Position numbers and translations under genes: made by a program. Of a stretch of 64,000 bases of DNA, positions 47,179-56,846 are shown piece after piece (the stretch's first letter is position 1; every line of letters starts with the position of its first letter). The notes under the pieces were generated by a model, which saw only the letters and a list, made by a program, of their open reading frames with translations, did no database searches and was not told the DNA's origin. The stretch comes from Aporhodopirellula rubra (lineage in GTDB: Bacteria > Planctomycetota > Planctomycetia > Pirellulales > Pirellulaceae): assembly GCF_014192335.1 (NCBI RefSeq), contig NZ_JACHXU010000014.1:62001-126000 (forward strand). The letters run 5' to 3'.

Positions 47179-48624
47179 CTATTTACGTTTGCCGGGGAAA
47201 TTGAATTTCGCGATCGGCGATTCGGTTCGAGCTTCTTGGATTCGCTTGGTCAGTTCGGCGGCGATCTCGGGATGCTGCGCCGCGACATTCGTCGTTTCGG
47301 CGGGATCCGACGAAAGGTCGTAAAGTTCGACGGGTGAGTCGGGATCGACCGAAACGTTGTACCGGATCGCTTTCCAGTCGCCTTGGCGAATCGCGACGCG
47401 GCCTTTCATTTCGTGAAATTCCCAGTACAGGTAATCATGTTCGGGCTGCTTGCCCCTGCCCAACAACGTCGGCAAGAATGAGACGCCGTCGATATCATCG
47501 GGGGTCGGTTGACCGGTAATTTCGGCGACCGTTGGAAGCACGTCCCAGAATGCGGAAAGGTGATCCGATGTTACACCGGCGGGAATCTTTCCAGGCCAAT
47601 TCGCGATCATCGGGACGTGGATGCCGCCTTCGTAGAGATCGCGTTTGAAGCCGCGTCGCGAACCGTTGGAGTTGAAATATTTCGGATCGTGTCCGCCTTC
47701 CGTATGCGGGCCGTTGTCTGAAGTGAAAATGATGAGGGTGTTTTCAGCGATTCCCAATTCGTTCAGCTTGGCGACAAGCTGGCCCACGTCTTCATCCATG
47801 ATTTCAACCATGGCGGCAAACGCGGCATGAGCTTCGGGCTGCGATCCATATGCAGACTTGCGAAAACGTGGGCCTGAGTCGACGCCATCGTAGGAACTCT
47901 CAGGCAGAAATTTGCCACGGTATTTTGCCATCTTCTCTTCCGGTGCAAACATTTCTGCGTGTGGTTGCACGAGCGCGTAGAAACAGAAAAAAGATTGGTC
48001 TTTATTCGCTTCAATGAAATCGAGTGTCTGTTCCTGAATCAAGTGAGGTGCGTAATCTTCGGTCTCGGTTCCGAAGTTTCCCCACAGCATTTCACGTTGG
48101 TTGTCGTTCCAGAGGAAGTACGGATAGTAGTGGTGTGCTTGTCGCTGGCAGTTGTAACCGTAGAACCGATCGAATCCCATCTTCAGTGGTTCGCTGACGC
48201 TGCCCGGTGCACCGAGTCCCCACTTGCCGAATAATCCCGTCGTGTACCCTGCACGCTGAAGCATGTGGGCCATTGTGACGGTGTTCGCCGGCATCGGTTG
48301 TTGGCCTTCGGGCATCAGTTCGGCGTTCCCACGCACGGCGGCGTGTCCGGCGTGTTTGCCCGTCAACAAAGAGCACCGCGACGGGGCGCACACGGTACTG
48401 CCCGAATAGTGACGGGTGAATTTCATGCCCTGTTTCGCCAAGGCGTCGATATTGGGCGTTTGGAAATGCGTTTGTCCGTTACAACTCAGATCCCCGTACC
48501 CGAGATCGTCGGCCAGAATGTAAATCACGTTGGGACGACCGGCGGCGTCGGCGGTTGAACCAAGTCCCGAGATGACCGATGTCGAGACAAACAGGAACAG
48601 CGACGCGATGAGCAGATTTTTCAT
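47179..48624 (-). CDS. Secreted sulfatase (second copy, formylglycine type)
   Basis: 481 residues with a signal peptide (LLIASLFLFVSTSVISGLGS). The first metal-binding block is VIYILADDLGYGDLSCNG and the active site is TVCAPSRCSLLTGKHAGH with Cys79 in CxPxR. The later LIIFTSDNGPHTEGGHDPKY is another metal block. It differs from the other sulfatase in most of its length, so the two probably have different substrates. Neither the formylglycine-generating enzyme nor transport genes are adjacent. No Shine-Dalgarno site precedes the ATG. Confidence 0.93.
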   Translation of the reverse strand: MKNLLIASLFLFVSTSVISGLGSTADAAGRPNVIYILADDLGYGDLSCNGQTHFQTPNIDALAKQGMKFTRHYSGSTVCAPSRCSLLTGKHAGHAAVRGNAELMPEGQQPMPANTVTMAHMLQRAGYTTGLFGKWGLGAPGSVSEPLKMGFDRFYGYNCQRQAHHYYPYFLWNDNQREMLWGNFGTETEDYAPHLIQEQTLDFIEANKDQSFFCFYALVQPHAEMFAPEEKMAKYRGKFLPESSYDGVDSGPRFRKSAYGSQPEAHAAFAAMVEIMDEDVGQLVAKLNELGIAENTLIIFTSDNGPHTEGGHDPKYFNSNGSRRGFKRDLYEGGIHVPMIANWPGKIPAGVTSDHLSAFWDVLPTVAEITGQPTPDDIDGVSFLPTLLGRGKQPEHDYLYWEFHEMKGRVAIRQGDWKAIRYNVSVDPDSPVELYDLSSDPAETTNVAAQHPEIAAELTKRIQEARTESPIAKFNFPGKRK

Positions 48625-48912
48625 GGGGAGGACTCTATGGCGGGGGGGACTTCGAGGCCTCTCTATTGTGATCTACCAAACGCATCGAGCAAGGTGACAC
48701 CTGGAGGAAGCGATTCACTGTTCGTTGGGACTCTTCCCCATTTGAGGACCACGTCACTGCGAATCGGCATAAGTAGGCCGCTCGCGTATTGGTCCCGCTT
48801 GGTGAGTTGCAACGTTCTTACCGAATGACGCCAACCGGATGACGCCAAACTTCAGGGGGCTGAATCTTGGCAATTCCAGCTACGACGAAGGCGCGTCACC
48901 GTTTGAATTGTT

Positions 48913-49686
48913 TTAGATCGAACGGATGAGTCCGCCCTCGACTCGCAGCGAACTGCCGTTGACGGCGCTGTTCTGAGCCAAGAAAACGGCACCGTCGGAG
49001 ACTTCTTCGACGGTCGCAAAACGTTGGATGAGTGACGTGGGTTCGTGTTCGCGGAAATAGTTGTCCAGGACTTCCTGCAGTGGGCGACCTTCCTGTTTCG
49101 CCAAACCATCGAAGTACGATTCGACGCCATCGGTCCAAGTCGGCCCAGGTAACAAACTGTTCACTCGCACCTTGCTGCCTTTCGTTAACTCGGCCAGTCC
49201 GCGTGATATCGAGAGCATCGCGGTCTTGGTCATCGAGTAGTGAATCATCTGAGGCAGCGGTTTGATGGCCGCTTCGCTGGCAACGTTGATGATCGCACCG
49301 GAATTGCGTTCGAGCATTCCCGGCATGAGCGAGCGGCATAGGCGAACCATGCTCATCACGTTCGTTTGAAAATAGTCGATCCAAACGTCGTCTTCGAGTT
49401 CGAAGAAATCTTCGACGCTGAAGACACCTGCGTTATTGACCAAAACCTCAATGGGCGCAAACGCACCGAGTTGTTCGAGGACTTGGTTCGTCCCCTCCGC
49501 GGTCGACAGGTCGCCCCAAACGGCGCCCGTCGCACCAACGGCCGTCTTGGCATCCGTCGCACCGGACTCGGATCGACTGTGGACAATCACGCGTGCGCCC
49601 TCTTGAACAAAACGGGTTGCGATCGCGTTGCCGATGCCTTTTGTCGATCCGCTAACAAAAACGGCTTGGTCGTTGAGAGTATTCAT
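48913..49686 (-). CDS. SDR-family oxidoreductase
   Basis: About 257 residues from the ATG at 49686; a longer frame from 49749 is less likely. The classical short-chain dehydrogenase set is present: cofactor motif SGSTKGIG near the N-terminus, VLVNNAGVF, the catalytic Ser in INVASEAA, and the catalytic Tyr and Lys in YSMTKTA. The length is standard. The reaction would be an NAD(P)-dependent ketone/alcohol conversion with unknown substrate. It shares a strand with the ThuA-like gene upstream, 217 bases away. Confidence 0.9.
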   Translation of the reverse strand: MNTLNDQAVFVSGSTKGIGNAIATRFVQEGARVIVHSRSESGATDAKTAVGATGAVWGDLSTAEGTNQVLEQLGAFAPIEVLVNNAGVFSVEDFFELEDDVWIDYFQTNVMSMVRLCRSLMPGMLERNSGAIINVASEAAIKPLPQMIHYSMTKTAMLSISRGLAELTKGSKVRVNSLLPGPTWTDGVESYFDGLAKQEGRPLQEVLDNYFREHEPTSLIQRFATVEEVSDGAVFLAQNSAVNGSSLRVEGGLIRSI

Positions 49687-49903
49687 ATCAATCGGTCTTT
49701 GGTTGGATGGAAGGACACCCGCGTTGTTCGGCACCGTACCAACAGGCACGGTTTACTGGACGACCGATGGGAGGCGACTGCATGATTGGAACCGAAGATT
49801 GGATTGAGATCGGAAGCCCCCGTGTCCGTATTGCGGTTTCCGTATGCGGCTCGAGGACAGCATTCCGGGTTGAGGAATTCTCACGCTTCGGCTTGATCAC
49901 GCA

Positions 49904-50917
49904 CTACTTTGCCAATTGTTTGGCTTTGGCCTTTCTGACGCGGTTCTTTTGCCCCGCTTTGGCGTTCTCGTAGTCTTCCATTGAAACGTTTGTTGCGGGC
50001 GGAAGCTGCATGAATTCTTCGACGTTGGGAAGTGGGATGCGAGGATTTTCCTTTGGATAGGTGTCAAGGTTCTCGTTAAGAGCGTCTTCCGTGACGGTGT
50101 CCGACGGAACGCCGTCTTGAGGAACGTCGGCACCGGCGACCCAAACGATGGCGTTGAGAACGAGTTTTCGATAGTCATCAATCGCCCAATTGCGGTGGTA
50201 GTGGCCGCCCGTAAAACCGACGCCGCGTCCACCGTCCTCACGTTGAACTCCCCACATCAACGTTTGACGTTTTCCGATTCCGTCGACGCCGTGTTGGTTC
50301 CACAAGTTGATGACTCGTTTGAGTCGTTCACGTGTTGGGACAGCGGTGACGAGATCGAGAACTTGGTCGCGATCTTCCTGGAAACGCATGTTGTAGTAGA
50401 ACTCGTCGTAGGCTCGAACGAGGTCGGTGACGCCGTTTGAAATCGGATGCTCAGGAAGAGCCTGGAGGTCGGCGACCCAGTGTGGGTTCACGGACCATCC
50501 GGTTTCCATCGCGCCGCCGATCCACGGGCGAAAGTAACGCTCGCCCTGTTCAGCACTCGGATGCACCGCGTAGTGCATGAACATCAGCCCCACACCCGAT
50601 TTGGCGAGTTGATCGGCGCGTTCCCACCCGTGCTGGATGACACTGGTTCCGTCGGAGTAGATGACGACCGCGTCAACGTCTTTGAAAACGGACTGGTCTT
50701 CGGGCCATCCGTTGATGACGGTTGCTTGAATATCCAGCCCGCTCTGCTCATTAAGGGCTTTCGCGAGCAGGCGGCAACCGGCGTTGAACTCGTGCTCGCC
50801 CGAGGCGTGAGAGCGTCCTCCCGCGAGGAACAACACGTTCGTTGTGTCGGCCGAAGCCGTGTTGGCAAAGACGACTGGGCTGAGTGCGAGAAGCAAGAGT
50901 GCGAATTTTGTGGCCAT
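49904..50917 (-). CDS. ThuA-like domain protein, secreted
   Basis: 337 residues with a signal peptide (FALLLLALSPVVFANTASA). The mature part follows the ThuA pattern, a glutamine-amidotransferase-like fold: NVLFLAGGRSHASGEHEFN, then VDAVVIYSDG, VGLMFMHYAVHP and RGVGFTGGHYHRNW. Planctomycetes carry many secreted ThuA proteins, often with other secreted genes, and the reaction is not established; trehalose use is known only for distant relatives. The C-terminal Lys-rich tail (RVRKAKAKQLAK) is unremarkable. Confidence 0.86.
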   Translation of the reverse strand: MATKFALLLLALSPVVFANTASADTTNVLFLAGGRSHASGEHEFNAGCRLLAKALNEQSGLDIQATVINGWPEDQSVFKDVDAVVIYSDGTSVIQHGWERADQLAKSGVGLMFMHYAVHPSAEQGERYFRPWIGGAMETGWSVNPHWVADLQALPEHPISNGVTDLVRAYDEFYYNMRFQEDRDQVLDLVTAVPTRERLKRVINLWNQHGVDGIGKRQTLMWGVQREDGGRGVGFTGGHYHRNWAIDDYRKLVLNAIVWVAGADVPQDGVPSDTVTEDALNENLDTYPKENPRIPLPNVEEFMQLPPATNVSMEDYENAKAGQKNRVRKAKAKQLAK

Positions 50918-51279
50918 CGGTGTTGGGGAACCTTTTGGTTGTGATCTCGATCAATGTTGTGTACGGCGACGCAGACTGCGAGGCGGTTCGATTATATCGC
51001 GAATCGAACCTGCGTGGTCGCACCGATGCCACTTCTTCGCTAGTGAACTGATCCGAATGATCGGGCGTTTCCGCATCGGCGAGGACGCTCCGTATCGCAA
51101 TCGCGATCGCGTGCTCGGATTGGATTCAAGCTATCAGTGCCTGCTCGCGTCGCCCTTGACGACAATCCACAGTTCAACGGGCGTGTGCTCGGGATCTCCG
51201 ATAGGCGTGACCGGATCCGCGCTTTAGGATCACGTGGTGTTCGACGAACATCAGCCAACTCTTGCTATCGGGATCAATC
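50918..51279. other. Divergent intergenic region
   Basis: 362 bases between the ThuA-like gene and the NAD-binding protein gene. It should hold both promoters. A ribosome-binding GGGA at 51270-51273 serves the right-hand gene. Nothing else is recognised. Confidence 0.4.
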
Positions 51280-52767
51280 GTGCCGGAAGAATCACTCGCG
51301 TCGCAAAATCCGCCGAGACGCATTCTCGTGTGCGGGGCGACCGGGTATGTCGGCGGTCGTTTGGTGCCGAAGCTTTTGGATAACGGATATCGGGTTCGAT
51401 GTTTGGTTCGAAGTCCCGAGAAACTGCGGGCGTTTCCATGGTGCGATCATGAACGTCTCGAGATCGTTCAGGGCAATCTCGATGATCTGCCCGGTGTGCG
51501 AGCGGCAATTGCGGGAGTCGACGCGGCCTATTATCTCGTCCATGCGATGATCAGTGCGGGAGGCGACTACGCGAAACGGGACCGCGAACTGGCGAACACC
51601 TTTGTCGAAGGATTGAAGGACAGCAGTTGCCGCCGCGTGATGTATCTCGGAGGCCTGGGGGAGTTGGGCCCTAATCTCAGCATGCATTTGCGTAGCCGCG
51701 GCGAAGTTGCGGATATCCTTCGACAAAGTGATGCAGAGACGACGGTGTTTCGAGCCGCAATGATTATCGGTTCGGGGTCAGCATCGTTCGAAATTCTGCG
51801 TTACCTGGTCGAGCGTCTGCCGATCATGATTACCCCGAAATGGGTAAAGATGGAAACGCAGCCGATCGCGATTCGCGACGTGCTGCGGTACTTGGTCGAG
51901 TGTTTGGACGTGCCGGAAACGGCGGGCCGCACGATCGATATTGGTGGGCGTGACATCCACACGTATCAGAAATTGATGCAGATCATGGCGAAATCATTGG
52001 GGCTGCCGCGACGGATCATCATGCCGGTTCCCGTGTTAACGCCTCGATTGAGTTCGGCATGGATCTCGTTGGTCACGCCGGTCAACGCGAGCATCGCCCG
52101 ACCGTTGGCCGAGGGTTTGCGAAACCGAACCGTATGCCGCAACGATGACGCACAGAAATTGATGCCTGGCCCGTTGTTCGGAGTTGAGGATGCGATCGAT
52201 GCCGCGATCGGAAAACTCAACGACGGTGATATCGAAACGCGTTGGTCGACGGCGGGGGAAATGCCGGGCGATCCGGAGTGGTCCGGCGGGACGGTCTTTG
52301 ACGATGTGCAAACGGTGAAGGTTGCCGCCAGTGCCGATGCGACGTTTGCCGCGTTGAGCCGAATCGGGGGCAAGTCTGGTTATTGGGGGGCGGATTGGTT
52401 GTGGTGGCTTCGTGGACTCTTGGATAAATGCGTCGGCGGGCCTGGCTTACGTCGCGGACGACGCCATCCCAACGAACTCAGTTACGGTGAAGCGGTCGAT
52501 TTTTGGCGAGTGAGCGGGTACGAACGAGGGCGGTGGTTGCGCTTGCACGCCGAGATGAGGCTCCCTGGAGTCGCCGAATTGGAATTCCGCGTCGAGCCGC
52601 AAGGACCGGATCAATCACAGTTCGTGCAAACGGCTCGTTTCCGCCCACGCGGGTTGCTCGGATTGGCCTATTGGTACTCGGTCTGGCCGCTGCACTTATT
52701 CGTCTTCCCGCGGATGGTACGCGGGATCAAACGTGACGCGGAGCTAGGTTCGGTTGCGTCGGAATGA
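51280..52767 (+). CDS. NAD(P)-binding protein with C-terminal DUF2867 domain
   Basis: About 495 residues from a GTG at 51280 with GGGA six bases upstream; a TTG at 51262 is possible. Residues 10-230 are an atypical short-chain dehydrogenase/NmrA-like Rossmann domain (RILVCGATGYVGGRLVPKLL, IVQGNLDDLPGVRAAIAGVD, YYLVHAM). The C-terminal 150 residues match DUF2867 (GYWGADWLWWLRGLLDKCVG, VDFWRVSGYERGRWLRLHAE, PRGLLGLAYWYSVWPLHLFV). This two-domain type is widespread and lacks a known reaction. It stands alone on its strand. Confidence 0.88.
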   Translation: MPEESLASQNPPRRILVCGATGYVGGRLVPKLLDNGYRVRCLVRSPEKLRAFPWCDHERLEIVQGNLDDLPGVRAAIAGVDAAYYLVHAMISAGGDYAKRDRELANTFVEGLKDSSCRRVMYLGGLGELGPNLSMHLRSRGEVADILRQSDAETTVFRAAMIIGSGSASFEILRYLVERLPIMITPKWVKMETQPIAIRDVLRYLVECLDVPETAGRTIDIGGRDIHTYQKLMQIMAKSLGLPRRIIMPVPVLTPRLSSAWISLVTPVNASIARPLAEGLRNRTVCRNDDAQKLMPGPLFGVEDAIDAAIGKLNDGDIETRWSTAGEMPGDPEWSGGTVFDDVQTVKVAASADATFAALSRIGGKSGYWGADWLWWLRGLLDKCVGGPGLRRGRRHPNELSYGEAVDFWRVSGYERGRWLRLHAEMRLPGVAELEFRVEPQGPDQSQFVQTARFRPRGLLGLAYWYSVWPLHLFVFPRMVRGIKRDAELGSVASE

Positions 52768-52871
52768 GCGCGTGACGCAGTGAGATTCATCGTAGCCAGA
52801 CTCGCCAACGTTGCGGTGGGCGTGGACGGGTGCCAGAAGTCTCGCGACATTCGCTGCGTTTTTATGCCGCG

Positions 52872-53294
52872 TTAAGTTGCGGATTGTTTCGGATCGACTC
52901 GGCGGAGCGTTGCCAAATGAGCGATTGCGGCGACGGCCATGGTGGCGCCGATCCAGCCGTGGAAATCGATCAGTGCGACCATCCATGAGGTGGTCGTCGA
53001 TGGCATCATGCACGCGTACATGCTGGCGATCGTCAAAAAGCCAGACAGAATCAATGCCCAAAAGGTCCACGCGGATCCACGCGTCGGTATCGGCGCCGAC
53101 AACCAGTCGGTCCACCGGAGAATCGCGTACAAGGGCAATCCGATCACGACCACGCCACTGGCGGCCATGTGCGCGAGCAATCGGTAGCCGCCGAAGTGGC
53201 CACCCCACCATGTTGGCAGTGAGGTTCCGAAAAGGACGACGGTGGCGATCAGCACGCCCGCAAAAGTTAAACGTCGGATGAGTGCCAACATCAT
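52872..53294 (-). CDS. Four-helix membrane protein coupled to the multihaem cytochrome, cytochrome b-like
   Basis: About 140 residues from the ATG at 53294, which overlaps the stop of the cytochrome gene (ATGA); the longer frame upstream lies inside that gene. Four membrane helices are clear: FAGVLIATVVLFGTSLPTW, RLLAHMAASGVVVIGLPLYA, WTFWALILSGFLTIASMYA and DFHGWIGATMAVAAIAHLAT. His residues lie in the second helix (LLAHMA) and twice in the fourth (DFHGW, IAHL). That is the sort of arrangement that could bind b haem, as in cytochrome b561-like subunits. With the cytochrome it could pass electrons between the membrane quinone pool and the periplasm. The haem binding is inferred, not proved. 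Confidence 0.72.
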   Translation of the reverse strand: MMLALIRRLTFAGVLIATVVLFGTSLPTWWGGHFGGYRLLAHMAASGVVVIGLPLYAILRWTDWLSAPIPTRGSAWTFWALILSGFLTIASMYACMMPSTTTSWMVALIDFHGWIGATMAVAAIAHLATLRRVDPKQSAT

Positions 53295-55630
53295 GCTGTT
53301 CTCTCTGGGGTAGGTTGTCCGCCCGATGCCATCTCGCCCCGCCGGTGTGCGGACGCCGCCAGTCCGAGCAACATCATGACGCCGAGAACGACCAGCGAAG
53401 CGGCCACCAACAATTTGTACAACTTGCGACCGCCGAACATTTGATTCCACAGCAACCGATCCGATTCGGCGAGCCCTTGCAGGCTGGCCATTGCCGAGGG
53501 CTGACCCGCTTTTGGGGCGGGCCCCATGGGCGTGACAGTGGAGGCGAAGATCAAACCGTCATCGGCGTGACATTCCAGACAGCCCGTCGCTCCGAGTGAC
53601 CATCCGGCCGGCCGGACGTTGTGAGCCATCGGCCAAGAAACCATCGAGACGGCTTCAGGATTTTCGACGGTAATCTCTTCGAGGAGCCGCGTCGGGACTT
53701 CCGTTTGATCGTCTTCGGCATTGGGTTTGGCCTCACTGCGTTCCGCGTCCGCGACCTCGTCTGCTGAATCTGGATCCGATGGAGCGGCCCGGGCATAGAC
53801 GACTCCGGTGGAAACGTAGACGGCCTGTTCAACGCCGAGTTCTTTTTTGAGAGTTTCCAGCGACAAGGCGACCTTTTCGTCGAACAGCTCTTCGCCTTGC
53901 TTCATCTGCAACGCGTCGACCAGGTCACGCTCCTCCGGCGTGTATTCACTCGCATCCACTTTGCCACGTTCTTCCCCGAGCAACTCGACGAGGTCACGTG
54001 ATGAAAGTTTTGGCTTGGACACTTCTTCGATGAAACCACGTCGAACCCGGAGAGAACGACGCGTCGCGGTGTAGACCTTCTCGGGCGACAGCGGGATCAC
54101 TTTCCCATCTCGGATTTCGCCCCAGTAAGCAGGCCACATACCGCGGGCCACGGTGACTCGCGAATGAGCCTCCTCGTCGCTCGCGTGATCGAGATCCGAA
54201 TGATCATCCGCTGATGTCGATTCGGGAATGAACAGCGGGCCACGGATGGAAGGCAGTTCGGGACCCGTTCGGTGACCTTTGTCACCGAGACCGTGTGACA
54301 GCGAGGTCATCAATCCGCCCGCCGTCGACGAAGGAATCGGGCCGCTGTGGCAGGCGGTGCAGGTCAATTTTTTAAAGTGGACGGGAGGCAGGCCTTCATG
54401 GTTGGGCAGAGGGGCACCGAGCCGACCGGGCCGGTTCATGATTTCACGCTGCGTGATCGAATTTTCGGCTTCTTCTTCGTCGAGATAAAAGTCCGTTCCG
54501 AGGTGGCACCCGACGCAATTGAGCGTGGTCATCGATGCGAACGATTCAGGATGCTGTTCGCCTTCGAATCCGCGAGCGATTTGGTGGTCGATGCCGTTGC
54601 GATGGCAATCGGTGCACTTCATGCCCGCTCTCAGGTGAACGTCGGTGTCGTGGATGAACCGTTCGTCGATTCCCACACCCTCAGTCACCGTCCGCTGGCT
54701 GTGACATTGGTAACAGGCATTGTTTTCGACATGGCGAACGAGATCCATGAACACCGAACCGTCGGGGCCGAATCGACTCGCGTCGTACTGTACTTTCGGA
54801 AGTTTGGCTTGAACCTTTGGATCTTCGGGATCGGAACCTTCTTTGATTCGAGCGACCGATCCATCGATCTGCCCCAGTCGAAGAGCGGCAGTGGGCGCCC
54901 ATGCGAAGTTTTCGGATCCGATCGTGCTTCGGCGCAGTTCGAAATCATAGGCACCGGATACCGCGTGGCAGACCATGCAATCGACTTCCAAGTCACCGGT
55001 TAACGCCCATCGAGAAGGTTCGGCGTCTTCGCTTGAATCGTCTGCATCTGATTCAGGCGAAAGTGTTTTTCGCTCGTCTTCGGAACCCGCGCCGCCTCCG
55101 GGGAGTCGACCTCCGAATTGCCGAACCATTTCCAGTTCGCTGATTCCAATTGACGCCGGATTGAATCGGCCGGGCCAATCGCGATAGCTCAGCGGCAGTT
55201 GCGTGCCGGTCCGTTCGTCGGTCCAAATCCAGGGTTCGCCGGGACGACCGTCGACGACGTGTTCATGTGATGGCTGTTCCAACTCGATATCAGCGTCCTC
55301 ATCCGCTGCGTCGTTTTCGGCGGCAGATGATCCTTTCGACGTCGCACGAAGGGCGTGGCTGCGGAATGCGTTGAAGTGCCAACCGTGCGAGATTGTTTCG
55401 AAATCATGACATCGCCCGCAAGTGTTCTGGGGCGAGTACGGCTGGTCGGAATCTGGTGTGATTTTACGATTGTTGAGATCGTAGAGATCGATGTGGTGCA
55501 GATACCGCTTATCGCTGTCGGAGTGCGCGAAACGGCGTCCCCCGTCTGCAGCAAAACTGACACCCGGGACGGTCGCGAATAGCACCGCGCCCCACGCAAG
55601 CTTCGTCAAGAAAATTTTGAAGTATTCCAT
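53291..55630 (-). CDS. Membrane-anchored seven-haem cytochrome c
   Basis: 779 residues with a signal peptide (LAWGAVLFATVPGVSFAA). Seven CxxCH haem-binding motifs are present: CGRCH (71), CMVCH (218), CYQCH (306), CTDCH (339), CVGCH (372), CTACH (424) and CLECH (684). One membrane helix near the C-terminus (LLVAASLVVLGVMMLLGLA, about 740-758) would hold it to the inner membrane with the haems outside. Long acidic insertions separate haems 1 and 2 (about 100-125 and 183-205), and a wide haem-free stretch precedes the last haem. Such proteins carry electrons in respiration or extracellular reduction. Its stop overlaps the four-helix protein, so the two form a unit. I cannot assign a known multihaem family. 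Confidence 0.9.
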   Translation of the reverse strand: MEYFKIFLTKLAWGAVLFATVPGVSFAADGGRRFAHSDSDKRYLHHIDLYDLNNRKITPDSDQPYSPQNTCGRCHDFETISHGWHFNAFRSHALRATSKGSSAAENDAADEDADIELEQPSHEHVVDGRPGEPWIWTDERTGTQLPLSYRDWPGRFNPASIGISELEMVRQFGGRLPGGGAGSEDERKTLSPESDADDSSEDAEPSRWALTGDLEVDCMVCHAVSGAYDFELRRSTIGSENFAWAPTAALRLGQIDGSVARIKEGSDPEDPKVQAKLPKVQYDASRFGPDGSVFMDLVRHVENNACYQCHSQRTVTEGVGIDERFIHDTDVHLRAGMKCTDCHRNGIDHQIARGFEGEQHPESFASMTTLNCVGCHLGTDFYLDEEEAENSITQREIMNRPGRLGAPLPNHEGLPPVHFKKLTCTACHSGPIPSSTAGGLMTSLSHGLGDKGHRTGPELPSIRGPLFIPESTSADDHSDLDHASDEEAHSRVTVARGMWPAYWGEIRDGKVIPLSPEKVYTATRRSLRVRRGFIEEVSKPKLSSRDLVELLGEERGKVDASEYTPEERDLVDALQMKQGEELFDEKVALSLETLKKELGVEQAVYVSTGVVYARAAPSDPDSADEVADAERSEAKPNAEDDQTEVPTRLLEEITVENPEAVSMVSWPMAHNVRPAGWSLGATGCLECHADDGLIFASTVTPMGPAPKAGQPSAMASLQGLAESDRLLWNQMFGGRKLYKLLVAASLVVLGVMMLLGLAASAHRRGEMASGGQPTPERTA

Positions 55631-55987
55631 GATTCAGGTTTTCGTGTTCTCGGAGAACCAAGTCAACATGGGGGACAGTACGCCGCAGGGGGAGCTTTAA
55701 AATAGGCAATCTCGGCGTAAGGGGCTTTTGAGCTTTTGAGCAATGTCGAGTCCCGATCGAAAGGAGAACTGCGCCTCAGGGGTTATAGACTAGAGCAACG
55801 GAAGTCGCCGCGGCGTTTCGTGGCATCCTTCGCGTTTTTGGGGTTCGGATGAATCCAGCGACTGCGACCGGTTCATCATCACATGAATCGCATTGGTCGT
55901 GGGTTTCGTATGCTGGTTGCCATTTTGACGACGTTCGGTGGTTCGCTCGCGATTCCCCGGTCGCGGACCCGTCGCTATATTGTGCCC
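55631..55987. other. Divergent intergenic region
   Basis: 357 bases between the cytochrome and YpsA-like genes. The eight-base tandem CTTTTGAG/CTTTTGAG near 55726 is visible. The promoters of both genes should be here, but no clear elements are seen. Confidence 0.4.
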
Positions 55988-56491
55988 ATGCATTCACCCG
56001 ATCTTTTTACCGGACTTAACCCCGCTCCTGAGCGATTCGTTCCCGACAAGATTGTTTCGGGCGGCCAGACGGGCGTCGACCGTGGGGCGCTCGACGCGGC
56101 CATGGATCTCGGCATCGCACACGGTGGTTGGTGTCCGGCGGGGCGATTGGCTGAGGATGGGCGTGTGCCGTCGGAATATCAGCTCGACGAGTTGGAGTCG
56201 CGTTTTTATCCAGACCGGACCGAGCAGAACGTGATCGATTCCGACGCGACTTTGTTGCTGTACCGCGGTCAGATCAGCGGCGGCACCAAATTGACGCTGC
56301 GGATTTGTCGAAAGGCGGGCAAGCCGTCTCTGAGCGTTTCGATCGTCGATGCAAGCTCCGCGGCAGAGGAAATTGCGGTGTGGCTGTCCGAAATCCGGCC
56401 CGCGGTGCTGAACGTCGCCGGCCCACGGGAGAGTAACGCGGCGGGGATCCAAGCCGAAACACGTGAATTATTGGTCCGATTGCTCGGATGA
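55988..56491 (+). CDS. YpsA-like (SLOG superfamily) putative molybdenum-carrier-type protein
   Basis: About 167 residues from the ATG at 55988 (MHSPDLF); a longer frame from 55883 would add 35 unlikely residues. The glycine-rich nucleotide-binding block KIVSGGQTGVDRGALDAA is followed by GIAHGGWCPAGRLAEDGRVP and later RGQISGGTKLTLRICRKAGK and LNVAGPRESN. This is the cpYpsA / molybdenum-carrier type of the SLOG fold. Proteins like this are thought to bind nucleotides or ligands, and their function is not settled. No molybdenum gene is nearby. Confidence 0.85.
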   Translation: MHSPDLFTGLNPAPERFVPDKIVSGGQTGVDRGALDAAMDLGIAHGGWCPAGRLAEDGRVPSEYQLDELESRFYPDRTEQNVIDSDATLLLYRGQISGGTKLTLRICRKAGKPSLSVSIVDASSAAEEIAVWLSEIRPAVLNVAGPRESNAAGIQAETRELLVRLLG

Positions 56492-56603
56492 CGACCCATT
56501 TGCCGTGAGGCGATTGCCACACCGGCACCTTCATTTGCCTCGGTCATTCGTGGGCGAGATACCGACAGATGCCTTTCGGAAAACCCTCTCGGGCGGTTAT
56601 CCT

Positions 56604-56846
56604 ATGACAATGAACGGATTCCCGAAGCCTCCCCTTGTCGCCCCGAACCTGATCGCCGAGGGCGTATTCTCATCCATCAATTGGTTGTGGGTCATCGGAG
56701 CCGTTGTGGCGGCCTGCATCATCACGTCGGCGATGGGACGTCGCCAAACGAGATTGACCGAGTTGCTTCGCGTCCACGTTAAAAAACATAAGGACGCAAA
56801 CATGCCACCCGAACCCGCTAACGAGACCGAAGATTCTCCGCAATGA
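56604..56846 (+). CDS. Small single-span membrane protein coupled to miaB
   Basis: About 80 residues from the ATG at 56604 (MTMNGFPKPP); a longer frame from 56463 has no support. One membrane helix is evident (INWLWVIGAVVAACIITSAM), followed by a basic cytoplasmic stretch (GRRQTRLTELLRVHVKKHKD) and an acidic tail. The stop overlaps the miaB start by four bases (ATGA), so it is translated ahead of MiaB. No family is recognised; a link to tRNA modification is only a neighbourhood inference. Confidence 0.65.
   Translation: MTMNGFPKPPLVAPNLIAEGVFSSINWLWVIGAVVAACIITSAMGRRQTRLTELLRVHVKKHKDANMPPEPANETEDSPQ

Noticed and set aside
54347-55003. A 218-codon plus-strand frame under the cytochrome gene
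   Set aside because: It mirrors the region of CxxCH motifs on the other strand and carries no motif of its own.
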